From Enterocloster clostridioformis (GTDB lineage Bacteria; Bacillota; Clostridia; Lachnospirales; Lachnospiraceae): DNA of 64,000 nt. The notes under the pieces are model-generated. The model saw nothing but the letters and a program-made list of their open reading frames with translations, did no database searches and was not told the DNA's origin. Position numbers and translations under genes: made by a program. Of this stretch, positions 25,992-34,177 are shown piece by piece (within the stretch, counting starts at the first letter, position 1; each line of letters opens with the position of its first letter). The stretch covers positions 620,001 through 684,000 of the forward strand of contig NZ_JAIWZC010000001.1 in assembly GCF_020297485.1 (NCBI RefSeq), given 5' to 3'.

Positions 25992-27140
25992 ATGAAGAAA
26001 AGCATGAACAGAATCGTATGTGGGTTGACAGCAGCAGTGATGATGGGAACATTAACGGCTTGCTCCGGGGGTCAGGGGGAGACTAAGGCGGCTGCGCCTT
26101 CAGGCAGTGAAGCAGCCGGGAATACAGAGAGCACAGCCCAGCAGGGAGAGGCCCAGGCAGAGATGAAGGCCACGGTTATCTGGAGGGCCTTTGACGACCA
26201 GTTCCAGAGCGGATTCCGCATTATCATGCAGAATGAGGCTGAGAAGCTGGGCAGTATCACCCTGGATATGCAGGACGCTGCAAATGACGTATCCACGGCC
26301 ACTTCCAAATTAGAGGTGGCCCTGAGCAAAAAGACGGATGTGGTTGCCATATGCGCGCCTGACAGGGAGAGCATTGAGAATATGATGAAGAAATGCGATG
26401 CCGACGGTGTGCCGGCTGTATTCTTCAACATGGAGCCCATGGAAGATACCATGAAACGGTACGACAACATCTGGTATGTGGGAGCCCAGGCCAAGCAGTC
26501 AGGGGAAATGTGCGCCCAGGCGCTGATTAACTACTGGAATGACAAAAAAGACATTGCGGATAAAAACGGGGACGGCAAACTTCAGCTGGTCATCCTGCAG
26601 GGTGAAATCGGACAGCAGGATGTGACGCTGCGCACGGATGCGTATAAAGAGACCCTGGAAAAGAACGGAATCGAGTATGAGATTCTTGCCTGTGATACCG
26701 CCAACTGGGACCAGGCTCAGGCGCTGGACAAGATGAATGCATGGATTACCGCTTACGGAATCGACGGGATTGAGGGCGTCCTCTGCAACAATGATTCCAT
26801 GGCCATGGGCGCTGTACAGGCATGTATCAACAATGGCTACAATTCAGGGGATGCTGAAAAGTTTGTACCAATCGTGGGTATTGATGCTAATATTGATGCC
26901 CTGGAGGCAATGAAGGCAGGTTCCCTTCTGGGCACTGTGCTGAATGACAGAAAGAGCCAGTCTGACGCCATCATCAATGTGATTAAGGCAGTACATGCAG
27001 GAACGGAAATCACAGAGGACGTGGCAGGCGTGGACTGCACGGTTGATGGAAAGTATGTATGGGTACCGTATGTGATTGTGGATGAAAGCAATTTAAGCGC
27101 AACCCTGGAGGATATGCTGGCAGTGGCCCAATCCGAATAA
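25992..27140 (+). CDS. Sugar ABC transporter substrate-binding lipoprotein (RbsB-like, periplasmic-binding class B)
   Basis: A 382-residue exported protein. The signal peptide ends in the lipobox LTACSGG (Cys about 24), followed by a Ala/Glu/Gly-rich linker to about residue 58. The sugar-binding domains show the RbsB pattern (FRIIMQNEAEKLG, KTDVVAICAPDRESIENM, VLCNNDSMAMGAVQACINNG, VPIVGIDANIDALEAMKAG, VLNDRKSQSDAIINVIKAV). It delivers a monosaccharide to the permease encoded downstream. 25 bp after the aldolase, with AAAAAGGAGAAGAAG upstream of the ATG. Confidence 0.94.
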   Translation: MKKSMNRIVCGLTAAVMMGTLTACSGGQGETKAAAPSGSEAAGNTESTAQQGEAQAEMKATVIWRAFDDQFQSGFRIIMQNEAEKLGSITLDMQDAANDVSTATSKLEVALSKKTDVVAICAPDRESIENMMKKCDADGVPAVFFNMEPMEDTMKRYDNIWYVGAQAKQSGEMCAQALINYWNDKKDIADKNGDGKLQLVILQGEIGQQDVTLRTDAYKETLEKNGIEYEILACDTANWDQAQALDKMNAWITAYGIDGIEGVLCNNDSMAMGAVQACINNGYNSGDAEKFVPIVGIDANIDALEAMKAGSLLGTVLNDRKSQSDAIINVIKAVHAGTEITEDVAGVDCTVDGKYVWVPYVIVDESNLSATLEDMLAVAQSE

Positions 27141-27158
27141 GGAATCTGGAGGAAGCAG

Positions 27159-28688
27159 ATGGAAGAGTACAGACTGAAGATATCAAATATGTCTAAATCC
27201 TTCCCCGGAGTAAAAGCTCTTGACAATATTAAGCTTGCGGTGAAGCCTGGAAGTGTACATGCGTTGATTGGCGAGAACGGGGCCGGCAAATCCACTTTGA
27301 TGAAGTGTCTGTTCGGCCTGTATCATCCAGACAGCGGGACCATTGAAATCGATGGACAGGTCATGGATATCAAAGACCCTAACGATGCGCTGAAAAGCGG
27401 CATTTCCATGATTCACCAGGAGCTGAACCCGGTTCCTTACCGGAATGTGGTGGACAATATATGGGCGGGCAGGTTCCAGACAAAAGGCATTGTGGTGGAT
27501 GAAAACCAGATGATGGAAAAGACCAGGAACCTGCTTCGGGATTTGGATTTTGATATGGACGTGACAACCTTTGCAAAGAATCTCTCCGTTTCACAGATGC
27601 AGGCAATTGAGATAGCAAAGGCTGTTTCATATAATGCAAAAATCATCATTATGGACGAGCCCACTTCCTCGCTGACCGTGGCAGAGACACAGCACCTTTT
27701 CAAAATCATTGGCAAGCTTAGGAAGGAAGGGCGCTCCATTATCTATATATCCCACAAGCTGGAGGAGATATTTGAGATAGCGGACGAGATAACGGTGATG
27801 AGGGACGGCCAGTACATAGGCACATGGGATATAAAGGACATTACCATAGACCAGTTAATCGGGCAGATGGTGGGAAGAAAGATGGATGAGCGTTTTCCAG
27901 TGTGCGGGGACGTGAGAACAGACGAGGTGATGCTGCGGGTAGAGAACTTTACCAGCGCAGACCCGCGTTCCTTTAAAAACGTATCCTTCGACCTGCATAG
28001 GGGAGAGATACTGGGCATAGGCGGACTGGTGGGGGCACAGAGGACAGAGCTGATAGAAGCCATATTCGGCCTGCGCAGAATCGCAAGCGGGGAACTGACT
28101 GTCAATGGAAAAACAGTGGTCAACCATTCGCCTCAGGATGCCATACGAAACGGATTCGCCCTTCTGACGGAAGAGCGCAGGGCAACGGGAATCATTCCCA
28201 CGCTGTCAGTCTGGGATAACACCCTGGCGGTTGCCTATAAGAAACTGACAGGCAATGTCCTTGGATACATCCATACGAAAAAACTGTCCCCCAGTGTTGA
28301 CAAGGTGTGCACGGATCTGGATGTCCGCATGGCTGGGACAAAAACGCTTATCAAGAACCTGTCGGGAGGGAATCAGCAGAAGGTGCTGATTGGCAGATGG
28401 CTGCTGGCAAACTGCGATGTCATTATGCTGGACGAACCTACCAGGGGCGTGGATGTGGGCGCTAAATATGAGATTTACAGGATCATGCAGGATTTGGTAA
28501 AAAAGGGAAAGGCGATCATTATGGTTTCCTCTGAGATGCCGGAGTTGTTGGGAATGTCGGACCGTATCATGATTATGTGCGCCGGAAAGCAGACAGGTAT
28601 CCTTGGCAAGAAGGAGGCTACCCAGATTGAGGTGATGAGGTATGCCACCCAGTTTGATGATAAAACGAAAGAAGGAGTGTCAGTATGA
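27159..28688 (+). CDS. Sugar ABC transporter ATP-binding protein (RbsA/MglA-like, two ATPase domains)
   Basis: A 509-residue tandem ATPase. Domain 1 has Walker A GENGAGKSTLM (about residue 37), signature LSVSQMQAIEIAKAV and IIIMDEPTSSL. Domain 2 lacks a standard Walker A (GGLVGAQRTEL), as usual for this family, but has LSGGNQQKVLIGRWL and VIMLDEPTRGVDVG. Start ATG follows TCTGGAGGAAGCAG, 18 bp after the binding protein; its stop overlaps the permease start (ATGA). It energises import of the operon's sugar. Confidence 0.95.
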   Translation: MEEYRLKISNMSKSFPGVKALDNIKLAVKPGSVHALIGENGAGKSTLMKCLFGLYHPDSGTIEIDGQVMDIKDPNDALKSGISMIHQELNPVPYRNVVDNIWAGRFQTKGIVVDENQMMEKTRNLLRDLDFDMDVTTFAKNLSVSQMQAIEIAKAVSYNAKIIIMDEPTSSLTVAETQHLFKIIGKLRKEGRSIIYISHKLEEIFEIADEITVMRDGQYIGTWDIKDITIDQLIGQMVGRKMDERFPVCGDVRTDEVMLRVENFTSADPRSFKNVSFDLHRGEILGIGGLVGAQRTELIEAIFGLRRIASGELTVNGKTVVNHSPQDAIRNGFALLTEERRATGIIPTLSVWDNTLAVAYKKLTGNVLGYIHTKKLSPSVDKVCTDLDVRMAGTKTLIKNLSGGNQQKVLIGRWLLANCDVIMLDEPTRGVDVGAKYEIYRIMQDLVKKGKAIIMVSSEMPELLGMSDRIMIMCAGKQTGILGKKEATQIEVMRYATQFDDKTKEGVSV

Positions 28689-29689
28689 AAATAAAGGAGT
28701 TGACAGCAAAAGACATAAAAAATATCATGATGGATAAAGCTCTTATCATCGTGCTGGTATTCATGATTATAGGAATCATCATAATCGAACCTTCTTTTCT
28801 GCAGATAAGAGTATTGACAGACATATTGACCCAGTCTGCCGTTAAAATGATATGTGCGCTGGGTCTGATGTTTGCCCTGCTCTTAGGCGGAACAGACCTT
28901 TCCGGCGGCCGTCAGGTGGGCCTGGCAGCCGTCATGGTGGCGTCCCTGTCCCAGATGGCTGACTACTCCAACAAGTTCTGGCCGGGCCTGCCTGAACTTC
29001 CCATCATCATTCCGGTTATCATGACGTTGGCCCTGGTTGCCGTGATTGGAGCTGTCAACGGCTTTATGATTGCAAAGCTTAAGATGGCGCCTTTTATCGC
29101 CACATTCGGCATGAGCACCATTGTTTACGGCATTAACTGTCTGTACTTTGCAAAGAAGCCCAACAATTCCCAGCCCATCGGAGGCATAAGGGATGCTCTG
29201 ACCGTGCTCAGCAGCTTTAAGGTATTTGGCCAGATTTCCTTTTTGGTGGTCATCGCCATCATTGCCATTGTGGGGGTATGGTTTCTGCTCAACAAGACCG
29301 TGTTCGGGAAGAACATATATATCGTGGGAGGCAACCCGGAAGCAGCCAAGGTATCCGGCATCAATGTCGGCAAGGTGATCATCGCTGTGTTTATCATTGA
29401 ATCCATGTTTGTGGGGCTGGCCGGTATCCTGGAAGTGGCCAGGACCGGAGGCGCCAACTCGGCCTATGGAAATGCATATGAATTTGATGCCATATCCTCC
29501 TGTGTGGTGGGAGGCGTATCTCTGAGCGGAGGAGTGGGAAAGGTATCCGGCGTCATCATCGGTGTGCTGATTTTTACCTTCATCAGCTATGGACTTGCCT
29601 ATATAGGCGTTAACTCCAACTGGCAGCTGATTGTAAAGGGACTTATCATATGCAGTGCAGTGGCTCTGGATATGAGAAAAAATTCTTAA
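28685..29689 (+). CDS. Sugar ABC transporter permease (RbsC/MglC-like)
   Basis: A 334-residue membrane protein with about nine to ten hydrophobic helices, including ALIIVLVFMIIGIIIIEPSF and the family motif GGTDLSGGRQVGLAAVMVAS, and the cytoplasmic loop NPEAAKVSGINVGKV that contacts the ATPase. It overlaps the ATPase gene by 4 bp, so the two are translationally coupled. Confidence 0.94.
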   Translation: MKIKELTAKDIKNIMMDKALIIVLVFMIIGIIIIEPSFLQIRVLTDILTQSAVKMICALGLMFALLLGGTDLSGGRQVGLAAVMVASLSQMADYSNKFWPGLPELPIIIPVIMTLALVAVIGAVNGFMIAKLKMAPFIATFGMSTIVYGINCLYFAKKPNNSQPIGGIRDALTVLSSFKVFGQISFLVVIAIIAIVGVWFLLNKTVFGKNIYIVGGNPEAAKVSGINVGKVIIAVFIIESMFVGLAGILEVARTGGANSAYGNAYEFDAISSCVVGGVSLSGGVGKVSGVIIGVLIFTFISYGLAYIGVNSNWQLIVKGLIICSAVALDMRKNS

Positions 29690-29702
29690 CAGGAGGAACA
29701 AG

Positions 29703-30584
29703 GTGAAAAAAGTTAAATTGTCAGAAGGGCTGTCATTGTCAGCCGTGGTTCAGGGATTCTGGAGGCTGGACGGCTGGAATTGGTCCGCAGAAGAACTGGC
29801 CCGATTCATGAATGAATGCATTGAGAGAGGGGTCACCACCTTTGACACAGCGGAAATCTACGGAGACGCGCTCTGTGAAACGCTGATGGGGCAGGCTTTT
29901 GAACAGGATCGCTCCATTAGGAACAAAATCCAGCTGGTATCAAAAACCGGCATTTTCAAAGAGGGCGGATTTGGATATTATGATACAAGATATGACAGGG
30001 TAAAACAGTCCTGTGAGGAGAGCCTGAAGCGGCTTCACACAGACCATCTGGACCTGTATCTGATTCACAGGGAGGACCCCTGCATTGATTTTGAGTCCAC
30101 GGCAAAGGCATTGACAGAGCTTAAGCAGGAAGGAAAAATCGGGGAGATGGGCGTCTCCAACTTTGACCCTCATAAATTCAACGGTCTTAACAAAGCTGTA
30201 AACGGGCAGCTGGTAACGAACCAGATTGAGTGGAACCCGGTGTGCTTTGAACATTTTAATTCCGGAATGATGGATGACCTGACTGCATCCGGAATCCATC
30301 CCATGATATGGTCGCCTCTGGCAGGGGGAAGAATGTTTGACGCCAGCGACAGTCTGTGCGCCGCAGCCATGAAAACCATAAACATAATCGCCGAGAAGCA
30401 TGACGTGGACCCGTCTGCCATCATATACGCGTGGATTATGTATCATCCGGCAGGGGCGGTCCCTATCTCAGGAAGCAACAGGCTGGACAGGCTGGATACG
30501 GCCATTAAGGCCCTGGATATCCGTCTGGAGCACTATGAATGGTACGAAATATATAAGGCCAGCGGCCAGCAGGCAATCAGATAA
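29703..30584 (+). CDS. Aldo/keto reductase (YdhF-like)
   Basis: A 293-residue NAD(P)H-dependent oxidoreductase of the TIM-barrel AKR superfamily. The catalytic tetrad is visible: FDTAEIYGD (Asp, Tyr), LVSKTGI (Lys) and LYLIHREDP (His); the C-terminal cofactor loop is AVPISGSNRLDRLDTAI. GTG start with ACAGGAGGAACAAG upstream, 13 bp after the permease. As last gene of the operon it could reduce the imported sugar or the aldehyde made by the aldolase. Confidence 0.92.
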   Translation: MKKVKLSEGLSLSAVVQGFWRLDGWNWSAEELARFMNECIERGVTTFDTAEIYGDALCETLMGQAFEQDRSIRNKIQLVSKTGIFKEGGFGYYDTRYDRVKQSCEESLKRLHTDHLDLYLIHREDPCIDFESTAKALTELKQEGKIGEMGVSNFDPHKFNGLNKAVNGQLVTNQIEWNPVCFEHFNSGMMDDLTASGIHPMIWSPLAGGRMFDASDSLCAAAMKTINIIAEKHDVDPSAIIYAWIMYHPAGAVPISGSNRLDRLDTAIKALDIRLEHYEWYEIYKASGQQAIR

Positions 30585-30600
30585 GGCAACAGGCCGGAGG

Positions 30601-30641
30601 GACTGTTAAGGGCGGGCAGATACCTGCCTTAACAGTCTTTT
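30601..30641 (+). terminator. Terminator of the sugar operon
   Basis: GACTGTTAAGG (30601-30611) pairs perfectly with CCTTAACAGTC (30627-30637); an inner GGCAG/CTGCC stem and TTTT follow. Confidence 0.9.
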
Positions 30642-30711
30642 GCCAGCCGTCCGGCCACATGGACGTTGAAGTAAATATTGAAGAAAAATGGCAAAGGTTT
30701 TCAAAAAACAC

Positions 30712-30740
30712 TTGCCAAAATATGTATCCTGTGATAAAAT
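30712..30740 (+). promoter_or_regulatory. tRNA-Leu promoter
   Basis: TTGCCA (30712-30717), 17-bp spacer, TAAAAT (30735-30740), 14 bp before the tRNA. Confidence 0.7.
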
Positions 30741-30754
30741 AATCAGCGTTGTAA

Positions 30755-30837
30755 GCCGGCGTGTCGGAATGGCAGACGATGCAGACTCAAAATCTGTTGC
30801 GGGTAACCGCGTGCGGGTTCAAGTCCCGCTGCCGGCA
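30755..30837 (+). tRNA. tRNA-Leu (anticodon CAA)
   Basis: An 83-nt type II tRNA: acceptor GCCGGCG/TGCCGGC, anticodon arm GCAGA-CTCAAAA-TCTGT with anticodon CAA (reads UUG), a variable arm TGCGGGTAACCGCG, and T arm GGTTCAAGTCC. Discriminator A as required for leucine; CCA not encoded. Confidence 0.95.
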
Positions 30838-30846
30838 TCAAATTGG

Positions 30847-30888
30847 AACCGTGAAAACCACGTAAAATCAATGGTTTTCGCGGTTTTT
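30847..30888 (+). terminator. Terminator of tRNA-Leu
   Basis: A 14-bp stem (30847-30860 with 30872-30885, one G-T pair) followed by TTTTTG. Confidence 0.9.
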
Positions 30889-30918
30889 GTTATTTGTTAT
30901 CATCTATATCCCATCATA

Positions 30919-31623
30919 TTATTTAATGAGAACATTCATGAGACCATCAGTATCAGTATTAGATAAATTACCAGCGATCATAATTAGTTGTATATATGAA
31001 CCATCCATACGAACATATGCTGTTAATGTTCCGGGCGCATTTAAAATTTCAGCAGATGAATATCCGTAACAGTTCCATGCACCAGATGAAAGTTGTTTAT
31101 ATGTCTTAGTCGCATATGCTCCTCCTTCATTAATCATTGCTGCGTCAAGAACAGAATCGATATATTTTTCACTGTAATTATTTGCGCGTGGATCAACGCC
31201 TATATCACTGCAATATACTGCTATTGCTCTTTGTTGGTCATATGAAGCAAACATACAAAAGATAGTATCCTTTTGTTCATAAAACCAAAATCCATTTGGT
31301 GTAGAAAGAGTTAGATTGCCTATTTTATAAGTGTCTGATATTGGGGGTTGATTCTGTGTTTGAACTATACCATCAATAACCCATGCTCCATTTTCATCCA
31401 CCATATATCCATCAGGCGTTTGTGTGTTTTGCAAGCAGTATCCATCAGGAGAGAAATAATAACACTTTCCATCAACCCAGTTCCATCCATTATTTAGGTA
31501 GGTTCCATCATCAGTTTGATACCACCATCCATAACTGTCTTGTTGCCATTGACCGGCAAAGGATGTGATGCAGGAAAACAAAGAAATTGTTATAGTTGCG
31601 AGAAATAAATGAAGTTTTTTCAC
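30919..31623 (-). CDS. Secreted protein with cell-wall (choline-binding-type) repeats
   Basis: A 234-residue exported protein. The signal peptide (LFLATITISLFSCITSFAG) is followed by two to three aromatic repeats of the cell-wall/choline-binding type (GWWYQTDDGTYLNNGWNWVD, then KCYYFSPDGYCLQN) and a C-terminal domain of about 140 residues that I do not recognise. GTG start with AAGGGGGATATATT upstream on the minus strand. Its codons are far more AT-rich than its neighbours (many AAA/TTT/ATA), a sign of transfer. It lies next to tRNA-Leu, a common integration site, but no integrase or direct repeat is seen. Confidence 0.85.
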   Translation of the reverse strand: MKKLHLFLATITISLFSCITSFAGQWQQDSYGWWYQTDDGTYLNNGWNWVDGKCYYFSPDGYCLQNTQTPDGYMVDENGAWVIDGIVQTQNQPPISDTYKIGNLTLSTPNGFWFYEQKDTIFCMFASYDQQRAIAVYCSDIGVDPRANNYSEKYIDSVLDAAMINEGGAYATKTYKQLSSGAWNCYGYSSAEILNAPGTLTAYVRMDGSYIQLIMIAGNLSNTDTDGLMNVLIK

Positions 31624-31760
31624 GATAATATATCCCCCTTACATATTAATAATATATAGTGTAACACAAATAGCCATAAATAGGAAATGAATCTTAAAAA
31701 TAGGACAGAAGAGTATTTAAAACCAACTGTCTTTATTCATTAAATGTCTTATAAAATTTT

Positions 31761-32666
31761 TCAAGAACATATAAGATCTTTCGTCTTTTTACCACCCCGG
31801 ATTTCATCCATCATTTGAAGTGCCTGCAAGGAGGATGCAAGCTGGAGGCGCCAGTCGCAATTTCCCTTTATAAAGGCCATGGAGCGGTCCAGTTCCCTGG
31901 CGCGGCAGGCCTCTTCGGAAAAAGAAACCATCGGCTTTTCCACACCGGAACGGTTGAAATAGGTCACTTCCCTTAAATTCCGTAAATCACGGATTAGCAG
32001 GCGTCCCCCTTCTCCCTCTATAAGGCTTGGAATATGGCTTCCTGATATCTTGGAATAGACGATCTCCACCTGGGCGCTGCCTAGAGTTCCCTTGACAGTT
32101 CCGGCTGCATCCATTCCATTTTCCGTGAATATCATCTGGATATCCAGCTGTTCCGGTATGCCGAAGAGATGCACAAGGGGATAGATGCAGTCGTAGCCCC
32201 GCTGAAACAATGCGCCTCCCTGAGGAATATGGGTGAAGGGACGTACAGGAACCGTACAGACTCCCTTGCAGCAGAAGGCATATTCGCAGGAATAGAGACG
32301 GATCCGGTAAATGGGTCCCAGGCATGTCAGCGCTGTCTTTAATGATGCCATACATGGATTGAATGCAAGGTGGATATGATCCAACAGCACTGCGCCGTGT
32401 TCCGCGGCTGTCTGCGCCAGCGCATTGAGGCTGCCGGCATCGGCCGCCCCCATGGTTCCGAACAGGATGTGTTTTCCCACTGTCAGAAGCTCGCGGACCT
32501 GCCTAAAATCCAGACTGCTGTAATCCGGAAGATATATGACATCTGCTTCCTCTGCCGGTCCTTCCGTCAGGTACAGGTCCTTCCGCCCGGCTGCTGCTTC
32601 CGAAAAGGAGCGGCTTTTTTTATTGGCAGCCATCACAGCCATGGATAACATGGTCATTTCAGCCAT
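31761..32666 (-). CDS. Gfo/Idh/MocA-family oxidoreductase-like protein with a missing Rossmann N-terminus
   Basis: About 301 residues. The middle matches this sugar dehydrogenase family (ADVIYLPDYSSLDFRQVREL, TVGKHILFGTMGAADAGSLN, VLLDHIHLAFNPCMASL, LTCLGPIYRIRLYSCEY, QRGYDCIYPLVHLFG). The expected start, beta-strand plus GxGxxG nucleotide loop and 25-30 more residues, is absent; instead there is a Met/Ala-rich leader. The EKP motif with the catalytic lysine reads GTMG. NAD binding and dehydrogenase activity are therefore doubtful. ATG 32666 is chosen for its spacing to GGAGGA. Divergent from the AraC regulator, which may control it. Confidence 0.78.
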   Translation of the reverse strand: MAEMTMLSMAVMAANKKSRSFSEAAAGRKDLYLTEGPAEEADVIYLPDYSSLDFRQVRELLTVGKHILFGTMGAADAGSLNALAQTAAEHGAVLLDHIHLAFNPCMASLKTALTCLGPIYRIRLYSCEYAFCCKGVCTVPVRPFTHIPQGGALFQRGYDCIYPLVHLFGIPEQLDIQMIFTENGMDAAGTVKGTLGSAQVEIVYSKISGSHIPSLIEGEGGRLLIRDLRNLREVTYFNRSGVEKPMVSFSEEACRARELDRSMAFIKGNCDWRLQLASSLQALQMMDEIRGGKKTKDLICS

Positions 32667-32836
32667 GGTCATTCCTCCATTTCCTTGTCGAATTCCTTGT
32701 TTACCTTTGGTTGGCTTTATGGTATAACAAAAACAGATGGAATAATACGGATTTTATGGGATATTTTCTAAAAAATACAGTTTTTTTGCCATGACGGTCC
32801 GGTCATAAAGGAGAAGTTGAAGGAGAAGAACCGCGT

Positions 32837-33670
32837 ATGAGCAACACCATGATTTTAAAGGATAAAAGCGTTCAGGTCAGCCGTATCAGAAGGTCCTCAA
32901 GCTTTGTGATGAAGCGTCCTCATTATCATTCTTACTATGAGATTTATTATCTGTTATCAGGAAAATGTAAAATGTTCATCAACCAGGACATCTACTATCT
33001 GGAACCGGGGGATATAACCATCATTCCGCCTCTTGAGGTCCACAAGGCCCTGTATGAGCCAAGCTGGCAGGCTGAGCGGTTCGGCATCTATTTTTCCAGG
33101 GACACGGTCAGCTCATTCTTAAGCCTTTGCGGAAGGGAGGCCTTTGGCCATATCTTCTCACAGCCCAAACGCACCATTCCTCCGGAATTCCGCCCTAGGA
33201 TAGAGGAACTGCTGGCCCAGATGCAGGATGAGGAAAAGCAGGGTGACAGCTACTGCCAGATACAGCTTCGCAGTCTCCTGCACCAGATTCTTGTGGTATT
33301 GGGACGCTGCCAGGAGACCCGCGGGGAGGGGCACGCGCTGGAGGAGACGGAGGAGGCCATGGTCAGTGCGGCCCGGTACATGAACCAGCATTATCAGGAA
33401 GGGCTGACGCTGGGGGAGGTGGCTGCATTTGCCAATATGAGCCCTACCTATTTTTCAAAGAAATTCAAGGGCTCCACCGGCCTCTGCTTTAAGGAGTATC
33501 TGAACTACATCCGCGTCCAGAAGGCATCGGATATGCTGCGCAATACGGATCTGTCCGTGACCGGTGTGGCCATGGCCTGCGGGTTCTCGGACGGCAATTA
33601 TTTCGGGGATGTGTTCCGGCGGCTGACAGGCGTTTCTCCAAGGGAATACAGGAAGGGCAGACTGTCCTGA
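32837..33670 (+). CDS. AraC-family transcriptional regulator
   Basis: A 277-residue regulator with an N-terminal cupin sensor (about 15-110: HYHSYYEIYYLLSGKCKMFI, LEPGDITIIPPLEVHKALYE) and a C-terminal double HTH (about 175-275: LTLGEVAAFANMSPTYFSKK, VTGVAMACGFSDGNYFGDVF, ending RRLTGVSPREYRKG). Sugar-type ligand likely but unknown. GAAGGAGAAGAACCGCGT precedes the ATG. It is divergent from the oxidoreductase-like gene 170 bp away. Confidence 0.93.
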   Translation: MSNTMILKDKSVQVSRIRRSSSFVMKRPHYHSYYEIYYLLSGKCKMFINQDIYYLEPGDITIIPPLEVHKALYEPSWQAERFGIYFSRDTVSSFLSLCGREAFGHIFSQPKRTIPPEFRPRIEELLAQMQDEEKQGDSYCQIQLRSLLHQILVVLGRCQETRGEGHALEETEEAMVSAARYMNQHYQEGLTLGEVAAFANMSPTYFSKKFKGSTGLCFKEYLNYIRVQKASDMLRNTDLSVTGVAMACGFSDGNYFGDVFRRLTGVSPREYRKGRLS

Positions 33671-33822
33671 ACCAGGGCCGCGTCAGGCTCATGTCAGGGA
33701 GGGATACAGGAATCCGCCCTTAACCAGGTGATGGGCGTCCCAATCTTTCATTGAAAAGTAAGCTGATTTATTGTATGATGTAAGAAGAATTTGATTAAAA
33801 TGATAGACAGGAGGTGCTGGCA

Positions 33823-34152
33823 GTGACCTGCAGGGAAGCGGAGCGTCTGGTGATGCCGTATATTAATGGCAGCATTACGGACGGGGAACTGAAAGAATTC
33901 TTAAAACACATTGAGACCTGCGAGGAATGCCGGGAAGAGCTGGAGATTTACTTCACAGTGGACGTGGGTATCCGCCAGCTGGACCAGGGAACAGGCACCT
34001 ATAACATCAAGGGGGCTCTGGAGACAGCCCTGGAGCTGTCCCGGCAGAGGGTGCACACCCTGGGAATCCTGGAGACAGCCCGCTATGCGGTGAACACACT
34101 GTGCTTCTGGGCCGTGCTGGTCGTGCTGGCGCTTCAGTTCAGGATGTGGTGA
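33823..34152 (+). CDS. Zinc-finger (zf-HC2) anti-sigma-like membrane protein
   Basis: About 109 residues. The N-terminus has the zf-HC2 pattern CREAERLVMPYINGS...HIETCEECREEL (His/Cys-Cys zinc ligands), typical of zinc-containing anti-sigma factors, and a C-terminal membrane helix (YAVNTLCFWAVLVVLALQF). GTG at 33823 is preferred because AGGAGG lies 8 bp before it; an earlier GTG at 33814 overlaps that motif. No sigma factor gene is adjacent, so its partner is unknown. polA starts 25 bp downstream. Confidence 0.8.
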   Translation: MTCREAERLVMPYINGSITDGELKEFLKHIETCEECREELEIYFTVDVGIRQLDQGTGTYNIKGALETALELSRQRVHTLGILETARYAVNTLCFWAVLVVLALQFRMW

Positions 34153-34177
34153 CAGAGACAGAAAGGAACTTATATTA

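Noticed and set aside
30688..30966. Plus-strand frame spanning tRNA-Leu
   Set aside because: It reads through the tRNA and its terminator; no ribosome binding site.
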